A DNA stretch of 64,000 nucleotides from NCBI RefSeq assembly GCF_014200575.1, contig NZ_JACHBZ010000010.1, positions 1 through 64,000 on the forward strand, read 5' to 3'. Positions 1 to 7,870 of the stretch are shown piece by piece (position 1 is the first letter of the stretch; each line of letters opens with the position of its first letter). Position numbers and translations under genes: made by a program. The notes under the pieces were generated by a model. That model had not been told where the DNA came from and did no database searches. It was given only the letters and a program-made list of their open reading frames with translations. The stretch is from Mucilaginibacter saanensis. Its GTDB lineage: Bacteria; Bacteroidota; Bacteroidia; Sphingobacteriales; Sphingobacteriaceae.

Positions 1-64
1 TCAGTTTGTCCCGGAATCCCCTGGTCAGTTTGCCCCGGAATTGGTGGTCAGCTTGCCCCGGAAT
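1..64. mobile_element. End of an IS21-like insertion sequence (three terminal repeats)
   Basis: Three near-identical 17-bp units of the form TCAGTTTGCCCCGGAAT lie at 1-17, 25-41 and 48-64, spaced 24 and 23 bp. Multiple short repeats at an element terminus are typical of IS21-family elements, whose IstA binds them. The last unit touches the stop codon of the broken integrase, so the element probably created that stop. The transposase genes would lie left of the window and cannot be seen, so the family assignment is an inference. Confidence 0.5.
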
Positions 65-339
65 CAGGTGGTCTGGTTCATCAGAATCTCCACATCTAAT
101 AGGTCAAGGCGTGGACCAAGATCACTAATTGCCTTTCTGTAATTGTCCAATGTCCTGTTAAGTATTGAAAGTAAAAACGTGTCTTTAATCTGCAAATCTT
201 TCTTTAGTTGTTTGTCAGTGACGTAGTGCTCCGTATCCATATAGGATCGAACGGAATTGTGATAGATGTAAATTTTAACATTGTAAGTACCATCTGCTTT
301 TTTGTGGTGCTTAAAAACTTTAGCGCTTAAAGTGGCCAT
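64..339 (-). pseudogene. Truncated tyrosine recombinase (integrase), N-terminal fragment
   Basis: The 91 codons match the start of Bacteroidota phage-type integrases: a basic arm-binding segment opening MATLSAKVFKHHKKADGTYN, then the beginning of a SAM-like core-binding region. The catalytic domain with its R-H-R-Y residues is absent, because the frame stops after NQTT at the edge of the IS-like repeats. A full integrase is about 400 residues, so this copy should be inactive. It starts about 215 bp from the 3' end of tRNA-Asn, the usual place for the integrase of an element inserted at a tRNA gene. Confidence 0.7.
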
Positions 340-520
340 AACTCAATAATTAACCACGAAAATTCTGTCGCACATTTGTGGCAGTCATTCGTGAAATTCA
401 ACAAAAATTGATGCGAAATTGAAATATTGAAGTAATTGCCTCGGATCGTTCAGACGGAGAAATTTTCATTTAATAAAATGAAAACATGCTTTGATTGCAT
501 CAAAAAGGCCATTTTTTAGA

Positions 521-550
521 AATAAAAGCCCCCACAGGCGTGTGGGGGCT
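521..550 (-). terminator. Rho-independent terminator downstream of tRNA-Asn
   Basis: A 10-bp perfect stem (527-536 with 541-550, loop GGCG) is followed on the minus strand by TTTTATTT. It starts 4 nt after the 3' end of the tRNA and should end the tRNA transcript. Confidence 0.8.
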
Positions 551-553
551 TTG

Positions 554-627
554 CTCCTGAGGCTGGGCTCGAACCAGCGACCCTCTGATTAACAGTCAGA
601 TGCTCTAACCAGCTGAGCTACTCAGGA
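554..627 (-). tRNA. tRNA-Asn (anticodon GTT)
   Basis: The minus strand folds into a complete cloverleaf: acceptor stem TCCTGAG/CTCAGGA, D arm containing AGCTGGTTA, anticodon loop CTGTTAA (anticodon GTT), variable loop GGGTC, T loop TTCGAGC, discriminator G. The 3' CCA is not encoded. Its 3' end faces the integrase remnant, so it is a plausible attachment site for the degraded element at the left edge. Confidence 0.95.
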
Positions 628-714
628 CTATTTTTCCGTTTGGAGTGGTGCAAAAGTATAATTTCTCCGGTAATTTCACAATATTTGCGCAAAAAAAATT
701 AAAAAATATTTTAC

Positions 715-1629
715 ATGAGTTTGTTAGTTATTGGTACTGTGGCATTTGACGCTATTGAAACACCCTTCGGAAAGACGGATAAAATCGTTGGAGGGTCTGC
801 AACCTTTGCAAGTTTGGGCGCATCTTACTTTTTTGACCATATAAAAATTGTTGCAGTTGTGGGCGACGACTTCCCGCAGAGCGAAATTGAAGACCTTCAA
901 AAACACCAGATCAATACCGAAGGGCTACAGATTAAACAAGGTGAGAAATCATTTTTTTGGAGCGGCAAGTATCACAATGACATGAACAGCCGCGATACAC
1001 TGGTTACTGAACTTAATGTTTTAGCCGCTTTTGATCCCATTATTCCCGACTCATACCAGGATTGTGAGTACCTGATGCTGGGCAACCTGTCGCCTCAAGT
1101 ACAACAAACGGTTATACAGCGCTTAACCAAACGCCCAAAGCTGATTGTGATGGATACCATGAACTTTTGGATGGACATTGCTTTGGAGGAACTACTCGCA
1201 ACTATAAAGATGGTTGACGTGTTAACCATTAATGATGCCGAAGCCCGTCAGCTATCAGGCGAATTTTCGCTGGTTAAGGCTGCCCGCAAAATATTAACCA
1301 TGGGCCCGCAATATGTTATTATTAAAAAAGGTGAACATGGCGCATTACTTTTCCATCAGGATAAAATATTTAGTGCCCCTGCCCTGCCCCTGGCAGAGGT
1401 ATTTGACCCTACAGGAGCTGGCGACACCTTTGCCGGAGGTTTTATAGGCTATATGGCCAAAGTTGGCACTGTGAGCTTTGATAACATGAAAAACGCTATC
1501 ATATTTGGTTCGGCACTGGCCTCCTTCTGCGTTGAGGAATTTGGCTCCGAAAAATTAAGAAACCTTTCACAGAAAGAAATTGCCGCCCGCGTACAGGAGT
1601 TTGTTAGCTTAGCCAAGTTTGAGATCTAA
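715..1629 (+). CDS. PfkB-family sugar/nucleoside kinase
   Basis: A 304-residue ribokinase-fold kinase, expected to phosphorylate a sugar or nucleoside with ATP in the cytoplasm. The N-terminus has the family glycine motif (VGGSATFASLGAS, about residues 25-37), and the C-terminal signature DPTGAGDTFAGGF begins at residue 231, placing the catalytic aspartate at D237. The length fits the family. The substrate cannot be read from sequence. It stands alone between tRNA-Asn and the carotenoid genes and ends at a palindromic terminator shared with the convergent operon. Confidence 0.85.
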   Translation: MSLLVIGTVAFDAIETPFGKTDKIVGGSATFASLGASYFFDHIKIVAVVGDDFPQSEIEDLQKHQINTEGLQIKQGEKSFFWSGKYHNDMNSRDTLVTELNVLAAFDPIIPDSYQDCEYLMLGNLSPQVQQTVIQRLTKRPKLIVMDTMNFWMDIALEELLATIKMVDVLTINDAEARQLSGEFSLVKAARKILTMGPQYVIIKKGEHGALLFHQDKIFSAPALPLAEVFDPTGAGDTFAGGFIGYMAKVGTVSFDNMKNAIIFGSALASFCVEEFGSEKLRNLSQKEIAARVQEFVSLAKFEI

Positions 1630-1648
1630 GTAAATTTTGCTCACACTA

Positions 1649-1686
1649 AACAGATTTACGAAGTTTTAAAACTTCGTAAATCTGTT
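1649..1686. terminator. 38-bp perfect palindrome, bidirectional terminator
   Basis: AACAGATTTACGAAGTTTT is followed directly by its exact reverse complement, between the convergent PfkB gene (ends 1629) and the carotenoid operon (ends 1711). The AT-rich ends supply T tracts on both strands, so it can terminate both transcripts. Confidence 0.7.
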
Positions 1687-1710
1687 ATAGCGGGCTGCCT
1701 CGTAAACCAA

Positions 1711-1947
1711 CTACTTTAGCGTGCCTACTGCTCTAAACCTTTTAAACACTTCATGTGTATGAGGGGCATCGGCCAATTCATCAGTCAGGTCTTGCCCTGC
1801 CCAATGTTCATAATGCTTACCGTTACGCCAAAGCCGGCTCTCCGTTACATCATAAATAATTCCTTTATAGGCAACCCATATCTGTGGCTTGTCCTGCCCG
1901 TTGCGTAAGGCAAGCTGCCCCTTGGTATATTCCGGCAATTGACTCAC
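1711..1947 (-). CDS. Cytochrome b5-like heme-binding domain protein
   Basis: A 78-residue single-domain protein with WVAYKGIIYDVTES, GKHYEHWAGQDLTDELADAP and HTHEVFKRF, the layout of the short bacterial cytochrome b5-like/steroid-binding family. The eukaryotic HPGG heme motif is absent, but histidines at matching places (GKHYEH and HTHE) could ligate heme. The start is GTG (1945-1947) and overlaps the TGA of the lycopene cyclase as GTGA, so translation is probably coupled. Being last gene of a carotenoid operon suggests an electron-transfer or membrane-linked role there, but that is inference. Confidence 0.75.
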   Translation of the reverse strand: MSQLPEYTKGQLALRNGQDKPQIWVAYKGIIYDVTESRLWRNGKHYEHWAGQDLTDELADAPHTHEVFKRFRAVGTLK

Positions 1948-2624
1948 AGGGCTTTATTTTTGGTTTTAAAATATTCAAAAAATCCGATGTTCATCAATAG
2001 CAAAGCCATTAAATAAAAATGATCCTCTACGGGGATAGTACCGATTCTTTTACCCAGGTTTTCGCTGTTGTTATACAGCACCACTGGTATTGATGTCAGT
2101 ATGCCGTTTACTACATAAAAAGGCAAAAGGGCAACCACATAAGCCATATAATAACGATTGAGCCAGTCGGCCTTAAACACATGTTGTAGCAGCAGCATCA
2201 AAACCAGCAGTAATCCAAAGGTTATGGCGGTATAAACACGCTGATAATTAAAAATCAGCACAAGCAGGCAGAGCATAATGATCAGATTACTAATGATTAG
2301 TGTTAGCCGGTTATCAATTTGCCATTTGATATAATAATTAAGACAGGCATAAATAAAAATACAGGCAAATGGCACCGTTAAAAAAAACAACATCTCCTCA
2401 AGCGGAAGCGTGAAGAAGTTTACCCCCACAATATAATGCGGATTAAACGACCAAACGCCTTTAACCGTAAATATCATGTCCCAAAACAAAAAGAACAAAC
2501 CAGTGATACCCATACCGGGCCAGATAAACTTCCAGCTTTTATAAAAACAAACCCGCTTATCAAATGATAATACAACCGGGAAAAACACTGTCAATAAATT
2601 GATAAGCAAATAGGTGTATTTCAC
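1944..2624 (-). CDS. Lycopene cyclase, CrtYcd-type (lycopene cyclase domain protein)
   Basis: A 226-residue integral membrane protein with about seven hydrophobic segments. It carries the paired signatures of the heterodimer-derived cyclase family: NPHYIVG and LPLEEMLFF (about residues 60-82), the latter matching the conserved PxEExxFF core. The family converts lycopene to beta-carotene in the inner membrane; here the two domains of CrtYc and CrtYd are one chain, as in other Bacteroidota. The start is GTG (2622-2624), overlapping the upstream TGA by 4 nt. Position downstream of crtB supports the call. Confidence 0.85.
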   Translation of the reverse strand: MKYTYLLINLLTVFFPVVLSFDKRVCFYKSWKFIWPGMGITGLFFLFWDMIFTVKGVWSFNPHYIVGVNFFTLPLEEMLFFLTVPFACIFIYACLNYYIKWQIDNRLTLIISNLIIMLCLLVLIFNYQRVYTAITFGLLLVLMLLLQHVFKADWLNRYYMAYVVALLPFYVVNGILTSIPVVLYNNSENLGKRIGTIPVEDHFYLMALLLMNIGFFEYFKTKNKAL

Positions 2625-3163
2625 TTTAAAGCTGCTAAGTGTTGATTCAGATTATCGTTTTGTACAGGTGTACATCTCTTTGAATCCAATAAAAACCTAA
2701 TGATCTCGATGGTAAGCGGCTTATCCGCCGTACCATAATTTCTTTTATCTATCTGGGATATGATCTCTTCACTGTCAATGGCCAGTTCTTTATTAAAGCC
2801 CAAAAAGCCGGGTACATTGTGTTCAACAGAAAAACGCATAAACCTGATCTCAATATTATGCGGATCAGCAGCTACGGCCTTTTTAAATGTTTTCTCGGCA
2901 TCCTTCAGATACTTTATTTTAAAATACGGATTCCAACTATGTTTTGCCTTTAACGATTGCAGGGCGGCCATGTAACCATCAATTAAACCACTCCTATCTT
3001 TTACTACTTCCAGGCTTTTATACAAAGAATCGGTAGTTTTACTTTTTTCAATGGCCCTCACCAACTGCCTGCGTATATTTTTCAGGTTGGGTTCTTCGGC
3101 CTTTACCTGACTTATCAGCAACAGTGTAAATACACTCAGTAAAAAAAATATATACCTGTTCAT
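2621..3163 (-). CDS. Secreted protein of the carotenoid operon, function unknown
   Basis: A 180-residue protein with a cleavable signal peptide (hydrophobic core FFLLSVFTLLLIS, predicted cut near KAEE). The middle has an alpha-helical, TPR-like look (AEKTFKKAVAADPHNIEIRFMRF), followed by NVPGFLGFNKEL. I recall similar proteins beside crtB in Sphingobacteriaceae but know no function. It overlaps crtB by 1 nt (TAATG) and the cyclase by 4 nt, so it is co-translated with the pigment enzymes. Export is odd for a gene between two pigment enzymes; a role in pigment or membrane organisation is speculation. Confidence 0.7.
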   Translation of the reverse strand: MNRYIFFLLSVFTLLLISQVKAEEPNLKNIRRQLVRAIEKSKTTDSLYKSLEVVKDRSGLIDGYMAALQSLKAKHSWNPYFKIKYLKDAEKTFKKAVAADPHNIEIRFMRFSVEHNVPGFLGFNKELAIDSEEIISQIDKRNYGTADKPLTIEIIRFLLDSKRCTPVQNDNLNQHLAALK

Positions 3164-3999
3164 TAAATCACCTTCAGTTTTTGTTGTAAAACAGCTTTAA
3201 CGTACAAACCTATTTTACGGGTATCAGAAATACGTATTCTTTTTTGCAGAATAACACTTGCAGGGGTATAACTTATTTTTTTAAACAACTGCAGGTAATA
3301 CATATAAGCTATATAAACACCCAGCCTTGTCCCGGCCGGCAAACGCTTTATGCCTTCAAATGCATCGTCAAAATCCTTTTTTATATCGGCCTCAATGCTT
3401 CGTTTATCGTGTTCGGTAAAATTATTAAAATCAATCCCCGGAAAATAAGTGCGGCCGCGTTCTTGATAATCGGCTTTTACATCGCGCAAAAAATTCACTT
3501 TTTGAAAAGCTGCTCCAAGACTACGTGCGTTAGGTAATAAAGCCTGGTATTGCGTGTCATTATTATTGGTAAAAATGCGCAAACACATCAGCCCGATGGC
3601 TTCTGCCGAACCATAGATGTATGTTTTATAACACGCACTATCATATATTTTTTTATCCAGATCCATTTCCATCGACTGTAGAAAAGCATCTATCAGCTCC
3701 ATATCTATCCCGTATTTATTCACCACCTGCTGAAAAGCATGAATAACCGGATTTAAGCTGATGCGCTCCTCAACAGCCCTAAATGTTTCTGTCCGGAAGT
3801 TAGTGATCAACTGCAATTTATCGTACTCATGAAAAGTGTCAACTATTTCATCGGCATATCTTACAAAACCATAAATAGCATAAATAGGGTACTGAAAGCC
3901 CTTATCAAAAGCTTTTATGCCTAAGCTAAATGATGTACTATACTTGTTGGTTATTAATTTACTGCATTCAAAACAGGTTTCGTCGTACAGGGTCATCAT
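3163..3999 (-). CDS. crtB: Phytoene synthase
   Basis: Condenses two geranylgeranyl diphosphates to phytoene, the entry step of C40 carotenoids. Both aspartate-rich motifs of the squalene/phytoene synthase family are visible: YADEIVD with D50 and D54, and RDVKADYQERGRTYFPG with D173 and D177, which bind Mg-diphosphate. The length of 278 residues is normal. Two in-frame ATG codons (3997-3999 and 3994-3996) allow either start. It is the first gene of a tightly overlapping minus-strand operon and is divergent from crtI, 96 bp away. Confidence 0.93.
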   Translation of the reverse strand: MMTLYDETCFECSKLITNKYSTSFSLGIKAFDKGFQYPIYAIYGFVRYADEIVDTFHEYDKLQLITNFRTETFRAVEERISLNPVIHAFQQVVNKYGIDMELIDAFLQSMEMDLDKKIYDSACYKTYIYGSAEAIGLMCLRIFTNNNDTQYQALLPNARSLGAAFQKVNFLRDVKADYQERGRTYFPGIDFNNFTEHDKRSIEADIKKDFDDAFEGIKRLPAGTRLGVYIAYMYYLQLFKKISYTPASVILQKRIRISDTRKIGLYVKAVLQQKLKVI

Positions 4000-4018
4000 T
4001 TACACTTGCGCTGGTTCT

Positions 4019-4026
4019 CAAAAGTA
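4019..4026 (-). promoter_or_regulatory. Candidate -7 box of the crtB operon
   Basis: On the minus strand TACTTTTG matches the Bacteroidota -7 consensus TAnnTTTG exactly and lies about 20 nt upstream of the crtB ATG. No clear -33 TTTG was found at the expected distance, so the call is tentative. Confidence 0.35.
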
Positions 4027-4095
4027 CAAATTCAAACCATTATTGTTTTTTATACTGTCAAAACAATTTGCTTACCTTGGGCTTCACATATCTAC

Positions 4096-5574
4096 ATGAA
4101 CAGCGACAGGCATATTATTATCATCGGGGCAGGTTTTGCGGGTTTATCTGCCGCTTGTGTGCTGGCTAAGGAGGGGTTTAAAGTTACCGTTCTGGAAAAG
4201 AACGATCAGCGCGGTGGCCGGGCAAGAGTTTGGGAACAGGATGGCTTTAAATTTGACATGGGCCCCAGCTGGTATTGGATGCCCGATGTGTTCGAAAACT
4301 TTTTTGCCCTGTTTGGCAAAAAACCTGCAGACTACTATCAGTTAGATCGCTTAGACCCCGGCTACCGTATTTATTATGGCCCCAATGATATAATGGATGT
4401 GCCCGCCAGCATGGCCAAACTGGAAAATCTTTTTGAGCAGACCGAAGCCGGTAGCGCTGCCCGTTTAAAAGATTTTTTAGCGCAGGCTGCCTATAAATAC
4501 AAGGTGGGCATGGGCGAGTATGTATTTCGGCCTTCTCACTCTATTACCGAGTTTATTGATTTTAACCTGATCAAAAAAAGCCTGAGTATGCAATTGCTCA
4601 GCAGCATGAGCAAGCATGTACGTCAGTATTTTAAAAACCCTAAACTGATAAAGCTATTGGAGTTTCCGGTATTATTTTTGGGCGCCACGTCACAAAACAC
4701 CCCGGCTATGTACAGCATGATGAACCATGCCGATCTGGCGCTGGGTACCTGGTACCCGCAGGGCGGTATGAACCAGATTGTGAAGGCTATGGTTAGCCTG
4801 GCAACGGAATTAGGGGCCGAGATAAAACTAAATACCGAGGTAACCAAAATTGAAGTTAAAAACAAACAGGTAAACAGCATCCACACTAACCAGGGTATTT
4901 TTAATGCCGATTTTGTAATTGCCGGAGCCGATTATGAGCACGTTGACCAACATTTGTTAGACAAACAGCATCAAAATTATACGCCTGAATATTGGGATAA
5001 GCGCACCATGTCGCCATCAAGCTTGTTGTTTTATGTTGGCACCAATAAAAAGGTGGAAGGCATTATGCACCACAATTTATTTTTTGACGAGGATTTTGAG
5101 CTGCATGCCCGGGAAATTTATACCGCACCAAAGTGGCCAACCAGTCCTTTATTTTATGTTTCCTGCACCTCCAAAACAGATAAGGATGTAGCGCCAGAAG
5201 GTGGCGAAAATCTTTTTTTCCTGATGCCCATAGCGCCGGGCCTGCATGATGATGATAATATCCGGGAGCGGTATTTTGACCTGATGCTTAATAGATTTAA
5301 ACACATTACGGGGCATGACATCCGGAACAATATAGTAGTAAAACGCAGCTATGCCCTCAATGATTTTAAGGCCGATTATCACTCTTTTAAAGGCAATGCT
5401 TATGGGTTGGCCAATACGCTTGCGCAAACTGCATTTTTTAAGCCTGCCATGCGGGCCAAACACATAAAAAACATGCTGTATACCGGCCAGTTAACCGTAC
5501 CCGGCCCTGGCGTGCCGCCGGCTATTATCTCGGGTCAAATGGCAGCACAGGAGGCGATGAAGAGCTTTAAGTAA
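4096..5574 (+). CDS. crtI: Phytoene desaturase
   Basis: A 492-residue FAD-dependent CrtI-type desaturase converting phytoene to lycopene at the membrane. The N-terminal dinucleotide fold reads IIIIGAGFAGLSAA (about residues 7-20) and is followed by GGRARVWEQDGFKFDMGPSW; the C-terminus has the family signature GPGVPPAIISGQMAA. The frame is open 30 codons further upstream, but that extension is not protein-like before the FAD motif and would run into the divergent promoter region, so ATG 4096 is chosen. Divergent from crtB; convergent with the small minus-strand gene 7 bp downstream. Confidence 0.93.
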   Translation: MNSDRHIIIIGAGFAGLSAACVLAKEGFKVTVLEKNDQRGGRARVWEQDGFKFDMGPSWYWMPDVFENFFALFGKKPADYYQLDRLDPGYRIYYGPNDIMDVPASMAKLENLFEQTEAGSAARLKDFLAQAAYKYKVGMGEYVFRPSHSITEFIDFNLIKKSLSMQLLSSMSKHVRQYFKNPKLIKLLEFPVLFLGATSQNTPAMYSMMNHADLALGTWYPQGGMNQIVKAMVSLATELGAEIKLNTEVTKIEVKNKQVNSIHTNQGIFNADFVIAGADYEHVDQHLLDKQHQNYTPEYWDKRTMSPSSLLFYVGTNKKVEGIMHHNLFFDEDFELHAREIYTAPKWPTSPLFYVSCTSKTDKDVAPEGGENLFFLMPIAPGLHDDDNIRERYFDLMLNRFKHITGHDIRNNIVVKRSYALNDFKADYHSFKGNAYGLANTLAQTAFFKPAMRAKHIKNMLYTGQLTVPGPGVPPAIISGQMAAQEAMKSFK

Positions 5575-5581
5575 TCACTAC

Positions 5582-5905
5582 TTAATTATCATACATCAGG
5601 GAATAAATTTCCTGCATATAAACTGCCTCTTCCATGGCTGCATGAAAATCCTCCCATTCTTCGGTGGTGAAGGTTAATTGTACATCATTAACCGGCGTGC
5701 GCATTACCAGGCGTTCCTGCCCGTCAGGAAATGGGTGTGAATGTTCGCCAAAATCAAGATCAATTGTAAAATCCCTGAACTGGGTAAATTGCTCGGGCGA
5801 AAAGCTCAGGATAAGGTTGTTATTCCAGATGAAGATACAGCGGCATTCTGAACAGCGGCTAATTACCGATGCCCCTACCTGACTTATTACTTTTGAATCG
5901 CACAT
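5582..5905 (-). CDS. Small conserved Bacteroidota protein (DUF6686-like)
   Basis: A 107-residue protein starting MCDSKVISQVGASVISRC. It contains a CxxC-like pair (RCSECRC, about residues 18-24) followed by IFIWNNNLILSFS, RDFTIDLDF and a C-terminal acidic helix (EEWEDFHAAMEEAVYMQEI). From memory this matches the family called DUF6686, of unknown function. The frame is open 18 codons upstream, but the conserved part begins at this ATG. Its stop lies 7 bp from the crtI stop, in convergent orientation. Confidence 0.7.
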   Translation of the reverse strand: MCDSKVISQVGASVISRCSECRCIFIWNNNLILSFSPEQFTQFRDFTIDLDFGEHSHPFPDGQERLVMRTPVNDVQLTFTTEEWEDFHAAMEEAVYMQEIYSLMYDN

Positions 5906-6361
5906 GGTATATAAAATTAATTTGTGCCTGCCCGCTGCAAAGCTATCACACCACAGCATTTGCTCCGGGGCAGGACTTTATATTTTTAAACTGTTTTTTT
6001 GAGATAAGCGGTCATTATTTAAACTAACTGCTACCGGAAAAATGGCGACTTGAAGGCTACCTGACCAGGCGGATAAATAAATTAGTTTTTTCATAGACGG
6101 TAAATACTTTTGATCAAAACGTTATATCGGGATGAACAAAAGCAAAGTAATGTCTTATTTAGAATAAATCCAAATAAAAATAAAAAAAGCTTATTTACAG
6201 GAGATTACATAAAATACAGGGTATAACAGGATTAATCCGGGTTTAGAAATATGATAAAAATGCAATAAGTGGTGGGAGATTACCATAAAGAGAGCCGGGC
6301 ATGTGCGATTCCTTCCTCGGGGAAGGAGGAGGCAGGGGTTCATCAATATTCATTCTATAAT
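5906..6361. other. 455-bp gap without a gene
   Basis: No coding frame with protein character is visible. The stretch is AT-rich. At about 6310-6345 it holds a GC-rich fragment (CCTTCCTCGGGGAAGGAGGAGGC) resembling a degenerate copy of the dispersed Bacteroidota palindromes. The right end is the carA terminator. Confidence 0.5.
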
Positions 6362-6362
6362 A

Positions 6363-6397
6363 AAAAAGCCTTTCAAGTTAAACTTGAAAGGCTTTTT
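6363..6397 (-). terminator. Rho-independent terminator of carA
   Basis: A 17-bp perfect stem (6363-6379 with 6381-6397) whose outer A/T pairs give a T tract on the minus strand, 17 nt after the carA stop codon. Confidence 0.8.
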
Positions 6398-6413
6398 CTA
6401 TCTGCATATTTAT

Positions 6414-7514
6414 TTATTGCATCAGTTTAATAAAATCATCAAACAAATATCTTGAATCATGCGGACCTGGAGATGATTCCGGGTGATATTGTACCGAGAA
6501 TGCTTTTTTACCTTTTACACGTATACCTTCAATTGACTGGTCATTCAGGTTTACGTGGGTAATTTCCACCTTATCAGATGCACGTACTGCCTCTGGTACT
6601 ACACCAAAACCGTGATTTTGTGAAGTAACCTCGCAGTGGTTAATAATAATATTTTTTACCGGATGATTTAAACCACGGTGACCATTAAACATTTTTTTAG
6701 TTGGGATATCATTAGCCAGCGCCAATAATTGGTGACCTAAGCAAATCCCAAACATAGGCTTATCAGAAGCTAAAACTTTTTTTACTGTTTCAACAGCATA
6801 AGGCATAGCAGCCGGATCGCCGGGGCCGTTTGATATAAAATAGCCAGTTGGCCCAAAATCCTTTTCCATTTCCTCAAACGAGGTTTTTGCCGGGAAAACT
6901 TTAGCGTAAACATCGCGGTCATCAAAATTACGCAGGATATTTTTCTTAACGCCTAAATCAAGCACCGCTACACGGTAGGTTGCATCTTCGGCCCCAAAAG
7001 TATAAGTTTCAGTAGTTGATACTTTTGATGATAGTTCAAGCCCGTCCATAGAAGGTACTTCGGCAAGTTTAGCCTTTAACACTTCTATATCTAATATCTC
7101 TGACGAAATAATGGCATTCATCGCTCCCTTATCGCGGATATGGCGAACAAGCTGGCGGGTATCAACATCAGATATACCAACCAGGTTTTGCGACTGGAAA
7201 TAATCCTGTATAGATTCATCAGCCTGTTTACGACTGTAGGCTATATTATAATTTTTACAAACTAAACCGGCAATTTGGATATTGCCTGATTCAACTTCGT
7301 TATTGGTAATACCATAATTACCAATATGGGCATTGGTAGCCACCATTATTTGCCCAAAGTATGATGGATCTGTAAAAATCTCCTGGTAGCCGGTCATACC
7401 TGTATTAAAACAGATCTCGCCGGTAGTAGTACCGATCTTTCCTGCAGCCTTACCGTAAAAAACGGTTCCGTCATCAAGTAATAGTACAGCCGGTAATTTG
7501 GTGAAGTACGTCAT
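6414..7514 (-). CDS. carA: Carbamoyl-phosphate synthase small (glutaminase) subunit
   Basis: Hydrolyses glutamine and feeds ammonia to CarB for carbamoyl phosphate, used by pyrimidine and arginine synthesis. The 366 residues comprise the N-terminal CPSase_sm domain (LDDGTVFYGKA, GEICFNTGMTGYQEIFTDPSY) and a class I glutamine amidotransferase domain with nucleophile C258 in GICLGHQLLALA and the catalytic histidine and glutamate in QYHPESSPGPHD. carB is not adjacent on either side. Upstream is a roughly 100-nt leader with an inverted repeat. Confidence 0.96.
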   Translation of the reverse strand: MTYFTKLPAVLLLDDGTVFYGKAAGKIGTTTGEICFNTGMTGYQEIFTDPSYFGQIMVATNAHIGNYGITNNEVESGNIQIAGLVCKNYNIAYSRKQADESIQDYFQSQNLVGISDVDTRQLVRHIRDKGAMNAIISSEILDIEVLKAKLAEVPSMDGLELSSKVSTTETYTFGAEDATYRVAVLDLGVKKNILRNFDDRDVYAKVFPAKTSFEEMEKDFGPTGYFISNGPGDPAAMPYAVETVKKVLASDKPMFGICLGHQLLALANDIPTKKMFNGHRGLNHPVKNIIINHCEVTSQNHGFGVVPEAVRASDKVEITHVNLNDQSIEGIRVKGKKAFSVQYHPESSPGPHDSRYLFDDFIKLMQ

Positions 7515-7565
7515 TTATCAAAAAATTTGAATGGATTATTAAATCGGATCGCCTGGTTCAAAGCC

Positions 7566-7624
7566 CCGTGAAAACTGATAGAAATATTGAAGTAAGGAAC
7601 TTCCTGATTCACGGCGCAAAAATA
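7566..7624 (-). promoter_or_regulatory. carA promoter candidate and structured leader
   Basis: On the minus strand TATTTTTG (7617-7624) matches the TAnnTTTG -7 consensus about 100 nt upstream of carA. Immediately downstream in the presumed leader, CCGTGAA (7566-7572) and TTCACGG (7608-7614) can pair around a 35-nt loop that itself holds a GGAAGTTCC palindrome. Long structured leaders are frequent on pyrimidine genes, but no known regulator motif was recognised. Confidence 0.35.
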
Positions 7625-7829
7625 TGATTTTATTTTGGAATTTGGAACGCAGATTTCTGATTTTTTAAATTTGATGATCTCCTTATAAATTCAAAACCTA
7701 AAATGAGTGGTAAAACCTAAATTCAGTATCAAATTTTAAAAACAAATCCAGAAACCGGATTTCAAAACAGCCTATCCCTTTTAACACAGTAAAAACTAAC
7801 AACTGTTAAAAATCCGGAATATTTTGCCC

Positions 7830-7837
7830 TACCTTTA
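7830..7837 (+). promoter_or_regulatory. Candidate -7 box of panB
   Basis: TACCTTTA matches 7 of 8 positions of the Bacteroidota -7 consensus and lies 33 nt upstream of the panB ATG. The 356-bp divergent region between carA and panB otherwise shows no coding potential. Confidence 0.45.
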
Positions 7838-7870
7838 CACCGTCAATGCTAAAAGCTTAAATATTTATCA

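Noticed and set aside
4096..4098. Upstream start of crtI at 4006
   Set aside because: The 30-residue extension precedes the FAD-binding fold without conservation and overlaps the divergent promoter region.
6305..6350. GC-rich fragment before the carA terminator as a copy of the leuS palindrome
   Set aside because: Only short blocks match and the outer arms are missing, so it cannot be assigned to the same element.
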